A program made the translations under genes and the position numbers. This document shows positions 57,694 to 64,000 of a stretch of 64,000 bases of DNA, piece after piece (position 1 is the first letter of the stretch; the number at the start of each line of letters is the position of its first letter). The stretch is from Balanoglossus misakiensis (lineage: Eukaryota > Hemichordata): positions 12,090,001-12,154,000 of the forward strand of contig CM082576.2 in NCBI GenBank assembly GCA_040954595.2. The letters are read 5' to 3'. Under the pieces are notes generated by a model. It searched no databases. It was not told where the DNA came from and worked only from the letters and a program-made list of their open reading frames with translations.

Positions 57694-59460
57694 CTAGTCT
57701 TCTCCGTTTTCTCCTCTTGCAAATTTCGGCACGTACTTCCTCAAATAACGACATTCTTCAAGACTGTTAGACAGGGCTTCACTTTCTTCATCGTCAACGC
57801 TATTGTCGTGTTTCATTTTATTAAAAGCCATGACGTCAGCCGTTCGCCCCTTCAGAATAAACTGCTCGACCACTTTCCTCAGCTTGGCCACAGGTTTTCT
57901 CTCCTCCGCCCTGGATACGGTGTGGTCGGCAAACCCGAATTTCGACCTGATGGTGGCCCATCCCTTGGGTGGTGGTGGGGGCCCGCCTCGTGATTTTGTC
58001 GACGTTGTCGTGGCAACGCTGATCACCGACTCGTTCCCGTCGTCGTCGGCGTGATGGTGGTGGTGTCGTGTGCTCGCTTCACGCGGCCTCATCTTCTGGA
58101 GGAGTGTGGAAATGTCCTCGAGCGAGGACGTGCGTCTGAGTCGGGCCCGCGTCGATTTCAGCCCGGCCGTCGAAGGCCGAGAAGAGACGTCCCTGTCGTT
58201 TGGGTGTCTGCTGTCGGCGTGCTGCGCCGATGTCAAGTTGTCGCTGCTGTGGTATCGTAGCAACGGCGGCTTGGCCCTTGGAGTGTTCGTTCTGGCCGCT
58301 TCTTTACCACCACTACCGGTGACGGCTGGAAATGATTGTCCGTTCCTGTGAGTCCGTCGCGGTGTCGAAGGCGCCGATATGTCCACCGGCTTTCTGGATT
58401 TCGTATTTTTCAAATCTGACGGACTATTCTCCCTGTATTCCAGTGATATAGACTGGGTTTTGTGGCGATTGCTGTCGTACTTGCGCAGGTGCGAGCGAGC
58501 CTCCTGCACGGCGCGCGACGCGTTCTTGTCCATGATTTCCTTGACTTCCCGGTCGAGGTCTGACGGTCGTGGCGAGGCACTCGCTTTCTTATTCGCTCGT
58601 CTGCTGAGCAGGAGCGTTGCACTGTCCGCTGTCATGGCCCTCCGTCGTGGCTGGGGTCTCTCGGCCCACTTGTCGTTGGATTCGACCAACTTTGCACCTG
58701 CGCTGAGGGTCGGCGTCAGGGCTCGCCGGGGTCCGCGCGGGCTGTGCAGGGGAGAGGCGTGCGCGTGCGCGTGCAGCGCTTTCCTTCGCCTGGTCGGCAG
58801 CGGGCTCCCGAAAGGAGAGCTCTGTGCCGAGCTGTTGCCCGAAGAATCCAGCCTCTCCATGAGATGATGACGCGGGGTCAGCGGCTCGGCCGAGTTGATT
58901 TTTCCACCCACCTCTGAGTTTACCGGTGATTTCAGATTTTTGTCGTAATCGGTCTCCGGGTCGCTTTCCGAGAGCGACATTTTTATCCAGTCGAACGTGT
59001 TTTTGAACTGTGGGGAACACGGAGGAGTGCTCGATGGACTGTGAAGGTATTGTTCTTTGTTGTCCATGTTAAACCGCACGGACGACGACGCCATATGAGC
59101 CTGCGTTGACGTGTCCAGTCGGCGCGGCAGTAGTTTATTCTTGTGCGTCGCCTGCGCGTCGCCGGCGCCGTGGACAACTCGACGGTCCGCGCTCCCGTTT
59201 CCCCTCGATTTGAAAGATTGTCCCGGCGCGGCGGAGTGAAGGTGGCCGAAGAGTCTCTGGGTATCCGTCGGCGACGTGTTGCGCATCGTCTGTATGTCTT
59301 GCAGTTTCTTCTTCAGCTCTTTCCTCTCTTCCTCGTAGTCGTGGATCTTTGTTTCGTATTTCTTGGCGATCTCCGAGGTCTTCCTTTCTAATCTGCTCTC
59401 TTCCATTTTATTCAGGTTGGTGGCGTGGCGCAGGGACGGGTCAATACTAAAAGCCTTCAT
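57694..59460 (-). CDS. Gene H: ECRYLR-family disordered protein
   Basis: A 588-residue ORF. The start ATG is at 59458-59460 (complement) and the stop TAG complement at 57694-57696. A good splice acceptor (TTTGTCGTTTTCAACAG) ends 13 bases before the ATG, so a 5' UTR intron is likely. The N-terminal charged helix (residues 12-57; ATNLNKMEESRLERK, then YEEERKELKKKLQDIQ) matches the helix of F and, more loosely, G. Residues 302-326 (LDREVKEIMD, AVQEARSHLR) and 500-579 (GWATIRSKFG, KLRKVVEQFILKG, ECRYLRKYVPKF) align with gene G. Linkers are Ser/Pro/Arg-rich with a His-rich patch and SRPSTAGLKS, another RP-x-T motif. It also carries a Pro run (GGPPPPPKGW) just before the C-terminal domain. No catalytic motif. 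G and H are tandem paralogues in the same orientation. The function is unknown. Confidence 0.87.
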   Translation of the reverse strand: MKAFSIDPSLRHATNLNKMEESRLERKTSEIAKKYETKIHDYEEERKELKKKLQDIQTMRNTSPTDTQRLFGHLHSAAPGQSFKSRGNGSADRRVVHGAGDAQATHKNKLLPRRLDTSTQAHMASSSVRFNMDNKEQYLHSPSSTPPCSPQFKNTFDWIKMSLSESDPETDYDKNLKSPVNSEVGGKINSAEPLTPRHHLMERLDSSGNSSAQSSPFGSPLPTRRRKALHAHAHASPLHSPRGPRRALTPTLSAGAKLVESNDKWAERPQPRRRAMTADSATLLLSRRANKKASASPRPSDLDREVKEIMDKNASRAVQEARSHLRKYDSNRHKTQSISLEYRENSPSDLKNTKSRKPVDISAPSTPRRTHRNGQSFPAVTGSGGKEAARTNTPRAKPPLLRYHSSDNLTSAQHADSRHPNDRDVSSRPSTAGLKSTRARLRRTSSLEDISTLLQKMRPREASTRHHHHHADDDGNESVISVATTTSTKSRGGPPPPPKGWATIRSKFGFADHTVSRAEERKPVAKLRKVVEQFILKGRTADVMAFNKMKHDNSVDDEESEALSNSLEECRYLRKYVPKFARGENGED

Positions 59461-62400
59461 TTTTTGGACGTATCTGTTGAAAACGACAAATGCGATATTA
59501 TCGTGTGAGAGGTCGACATTGGAATTTTCCCGCGGCAGATCGATCGAAGGAAGCGATAATTAGTTCGCACATCCGCCCCTGAATGAAAGTCAAAGTTACG
59601 CGTCAAGTACGTGCATGATTCGTGAAGACAGGCACTTAACACCGAACTCAATAGTGAAAACACGTCTGTGTGCACAAAATATCGATTCGCTCGCCTAGAC
59701 ACAAGAGACGCTATAACAACAAACGCCTTTCTAGAGCAATACGGTGAGTGAAAACCTCTTGTTTTTCAATAAACGCCACAGTGAGCCCCCGAATCACATC
59801 AAGAACCTTGGCCAAGCCCTCGTCCATCTGTCGGTTGGAACATCGACTGATCAACTGACGGTGAAATAAAAGTCTGAACCCAGATAAATATATATGATGA
59901 GCGGTCTCTGCGACCACGACAGAAACCATTTAGTCGAACACGGCATCTAACAATTAGATGTCGTTAAAACATAGGCTATAATGACGCTAGAAACCCGTCG
60001 CTAATTGTTAACAAAGGCACTGTGGATACTGACCTCAGCTGGCCGCTGTATGTAAGCACACTCTTTTACCGATGGTGTCTTTAGTGGGTCATTCCAATGC
60101 TACGTTTTTCTCCCTTCTGGTGAGCGGCATTTGTCGCGTTCCCACTGCAGAATGCCGCAATGACGTCAGAGAAGGCTCGTACAATCAAAGACGGGAATTC
60201 AAATTGTGTTGAACTTTCCTCTAATTGCTGCTCAGCTGACGCTTCAGCCTTTCCCTATCAAGGCGATCTTTTTCCCTCCATTACTCCCCAGATGTACCCC
60301 GAGCAACTGCGAGAACGTGCCCGACCGTCTCCTAGCTTTGCGGTGATAATGGGAAAATAATACACACTGATCTTTAAAGACTGTTTGCACAGTACAGCTC
60401 ACTGAAGCAGCAGTGTTTGGTCGACCTGAGCCTGTAGACAAACCGCACACTGCCTTTATACAGGTAAAATCGATGCGAATCCAAGACAAACAGCGCATGT
60501 CACATATACCGTGTTCCGAGCTGTGTTGTGCATTGAACTCAGCTATGTATTGTGTGCCTTATCAACATTGATCTGATTGTTTAAGTTCATCGTGGGAAAA
60601 CGCAAAATCGAGTAACGGTAGAAATTATTTACGTCACGCCAAAAGGTGAACGGCACTGCGTTTAATCTCTGGAAAGCAATTAGTTGAAAGCATTTATAGC
60701 CGCAAACCATTACCGATACTCGCTGCCATATGAGAACACTATCCGATTCAGAATCCGTGATTCAGATAATTTTTGCACAATAATTCATCGCGCACAGTTA
60801 TAATATGATCACAAGATTATCCTTTGACACATATATTACCGGAGATACTCAATAAACAGTTGAAGATAACAGTAAGCTCACACACGACATGGATTGTTCG
60901 TTTTAAAAACATCAACTTATAACCATCAACGGGGGTCCACATATTTACATCACCGTATACTCACCTGAGGGTATTAGGTTGCTCGTGTGGAACACAACAT
61001 GCGATTGTTCGTAGCTTTGGTCTTATAGAAGAAGTGCTGTTGTCGCGATGGTTATGCGGTTATGAAATCGACGGTATGCGCTGTTATCGCTCTCCCAGAC
61101 ACACCGAGAGTCGTTGGTTTAATCGAGCGCGTAAAACAACATGTTGTGTGAGGGGAAATTGAATCGAATTGAATTTCTAGACAACGGAGGCTAATTCAAA
61201 TTACGTTGTACATGTGCAATGTACGGGGCAAGAGGGTTTGTCTACATGCAGGTGAATATCTTGGCTTCGGCGTGATGTGTCAATAGATAACACTCAAATG
61301 GTACCCGAGAGTGACAAGATGAAACCGCTAATTATTGACTCTTTGCAGGGTTTATAAGTCGTGTTTGTTTGAGTTTATTATGACGGTGGTTAACCGACTG
61401 CCAAGCATATCGAATGTCTCTAAATGGATCGACAATTGAAAAACAAGAATCGTGGATTGGCGACCCATGACCCATTTCAGAATGTTTATGGGGTTCGATA
61501 AAGAACTGTGTGATTGTACACTTTTCGTCTTTCCAGCGATTAGGGGATGTAAATCCAGATTTTCTGTTATTTGAGATGAAAATATTGGGGTGTTTGTAGT
61601 TGAGCATAGACAAGTGATCTGGTCACTTAAAAATGATGACGTCTGTACGTTTGGCAAGATTATTACCAGAACCAGAAGGAAGACTTTACTTTTAAGGAAA
61701 CAAGTCTCAAATGACAGCCCAATTTTAAACCCCAGGCAACAGTTTTATCACAAACTGTCTAGATGGTTCTATAAGGTCGGTTGAACAGGACATGATTTAC
61801 TGCAAAATTTGTTTTTAAAATCTGTTTACTTTCTGTCTCTCATTTTAAAGGGCGTCGCACCCTTAATTTGCGAAATTTAACACTTTTAGATAATTAATGT
61901 GATTTGTCGCATACTGACACTTGTTAATGAAATGGGTAACCTTTGAAAATCCCACTTTAAAAATGTTGTTATGGATTCTTAATTATGCAAATTACCCCCA
62001 CCGTGGTTTAAAAATGGACGACGAATCGAGCATGCATGGGCTCAGTAGTAGCGAGAAGTTCGGCTGAGATCGGACGCAGGTTCAAGGAATGACAATGAAA
62101 GAAAGCTATAGAAGTCTAATTTGTCTCCTACGTAAGATTTGTCTGTTACACCATTGCAAGTTATTGTATCCAGTCTTTGTTGCCACGGCGACCATTCATA
62201 AAATCGATCCACGCTTGTCAACAGGGGGTTCAGCTTTCCACTTAACTATCCAATCAAGACTGTTTGGCTGGCTGGAAAAGATACCTTCTATTGTTTGGTC
62301 CATTGACGATGTGCTTTGCGAGTCAGCTTTTGCCATTCCAACGACGATAAAGGTTTACTTGGATCCTGCATGTCAGGATCCAGAAAGTGGCACGCTTGAT

Positions 62401-64000
62401 CTTTGATCAGATCGAAACCACTGCGCTTGATCGCTCTCAGAATTGTTTTTAACTTTTAAAGAAGACTGTCGCCATTATGGGATTATCTTAATTGTAGCGA
62501 CAGTTAAAGTTATTTATAGCTATTGTCTTTTGAGCGGATTACTCTTTGTATAATTGGTGGACACATAAATTGTTAATAGCTATAGTTATTTCATCAATAG
62601 CAATGACGCGATGGGTGTCAGTCGCTGACATACTATGGTCTGCAAGGCTTGTGCTGTTTGACGTCTGCTCCGATTGGCGACGTCACCGCTTTATGTCTAC
62701 TGATTATATACACGTAATATTATTGAGTATTTCCAATCATTTGTTTCGAATACAAATAAACCTCGGAAGTAAGCGATAGAAACGACGGACAAGGTCATTT
62801 CATGCTGATGAAGTTAGGTGCGAGGGTCTTGCCATTTTGAACTTTTGAATTTTGAACCATTTCAGCATCCGATCGGCTTCTTCACTGTCATTTTTAACAA
62901 AACCTGATAATGTACTCCGTATCCGCTTTGATAAAACAGTGACTTTCGCTCTTTGTTCGCGACGAACTTCTGTCCGTCACAAACAAGTAGTATTTGGGTG
63001 ACATGGAACTGCAGTGCTACATGCACAATGGTACGGACACTCTCCAGTCGTGGTTTGTGCATGCGTTGTTGTTGGAAGTTCCCTGCTGGTCAGTCAGATA
63101 GTCAGTAAGTCAGTCAGTCGGCATCCGAGCGAGCCAGGTACCGCCTTTGTATACTAACTGGTGAAGTTTACTATGCGGTTCAGTTTGATTAGTTCGACAC
63201 CACATCCTTTCATGTCCAGACACGCACAAATCCAACAGTAACACAAACCTGCCGCAACACGGGTCATGTGGATTTTCCGCCTCTTGGTATGTCTTCCAGT
63301 TGACTTTGAGATAATGGGTGATTGTGTGAGAATCTGAATGGTACAGAACGCCATCATGCCAGGTGACGCAGTCGCAGGTTTAGCCAAGCCTTGCCTTGCC
63401 TTGTATGTTGTGCTTTGCGATGTCAATAGACTTGGCGGGCTTTGTATTTTGCGATCAATGTACGTACGTGTGTGGCATTACGATTAATTGCGTGACAAAA
63501 TGTACTCCTCTCTCTTAACCGAAGATTTCTCGGCGATAAGCAACATTGTTGAGAATATTGGGATGAAAATGAATCGGCTACTCTCAAATGCTATTTTTTC
63601 TGCAACTTCTATCGTGGATGGTTTACTCACTCCAAAATTCGTCCAACAACACCGCAAATATCATACATTCAACTCTAGCTGTACTACATTCAAACTGTTG
63701 TTCGAAATGTCAATTCCAATCACATTATTCTGAATATGTTTTTCTTTAATTTAGTTCTGCCAGCGCAATTTCGGGCCTACCAACAATCATCGCTCACGTC
63801 TGCCGGCGTGTACGTGCCGCTCTGAGTGTATGCGCGTCAACGGACGACATCTGAAGTGTACCATTCTTTAATTAATACGTCTGTTTTGTGAAGTCCTATG
63901 ACGAGTCACACATACATAGTTAGTTTTGTCAGTGACCGTGAGTGCAGCGTGCAATCCCCAAAGCCACAAAGCACATTCTTCGCGTTTAGTCCGAGTGAAA
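59461..64000. other. Right-hand flank upstream of gene H
   Basis: It should contain the gene H promoter and 5' exon. A 9-bp-arm hairpin with a 5-base loop (TGGATCCTG ... CAGGATCCA) occurs near 62360-62382. No further gene is supported; open frames up to 105 residues show no family resemblance. Confidence 0.5.

Noticed and set aside
1-64000. tRNA or rRNA genes
   Set aside because: No tRNA-like A and B box pair or rRNA core sequence was seen by eye on either strand; a covariance-model search would be needed to exclude tRNAs.

Overview
The window is animal nuclear DNA. Three genes have many small exons joined at GT-AG sites. There are single-exon genes with GC-rich coding sequence in AT-richer surroundings, long perfect microsatellites and short inverted-repeat elements. 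There are no bacterial operons, and no rRNA or CRISPR array was seen. Recognised proteins match vertebrate RMDN3, GCHFR and DNAJC17 closely, but the compact introns and unfamiliar neighbours suggest an invertebrate. A non-vertebrate deuterostome such as an amphioxus or hemichordate is my best guess, at low confidence.

The best-supported block is 39.5-50.7 kb. An RMDN3-like gene (minus, 8 coding exons) sits head to head with GCHFR (plus, 2 shared exons plus two alternative last exons), across 452 bp. GCHFR in turn converges on DNAJC17 (minus, 10 exons). I recall the same three genes adjacent on human 15q15.1, so this looks like ancient microsynteny.

On both sides of this block lie eight intron-poor genes that I cannot assign to a named family: A (1-453, +, partial), B (5171-6421, +), C (14633-15280, +), D (26093-27286, -), E (30086-30904, +), F (32380-34323, -, two exons), G (52340-54052, -) and H (57694-59460, -). 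They encode charged, mostly disordered proteins, most with a short helical region. G and H are clear paralogues; A shares their C-terminal CRYLR signature, and F shares the N-terminal helix motif of G and H. B, C, D and F share an LPP[LI] core in a similar context. This looks like a local family of related disordered proteins of unknown function.

The rest is noncoding: 0.6-8 kb gaps with microsatellites, a piggyBac-type MITE, a 62-bp palindrome with 11-bp flanking duplications, a 188-bp inverted-repeat element, and probable UTR introns around gene C.
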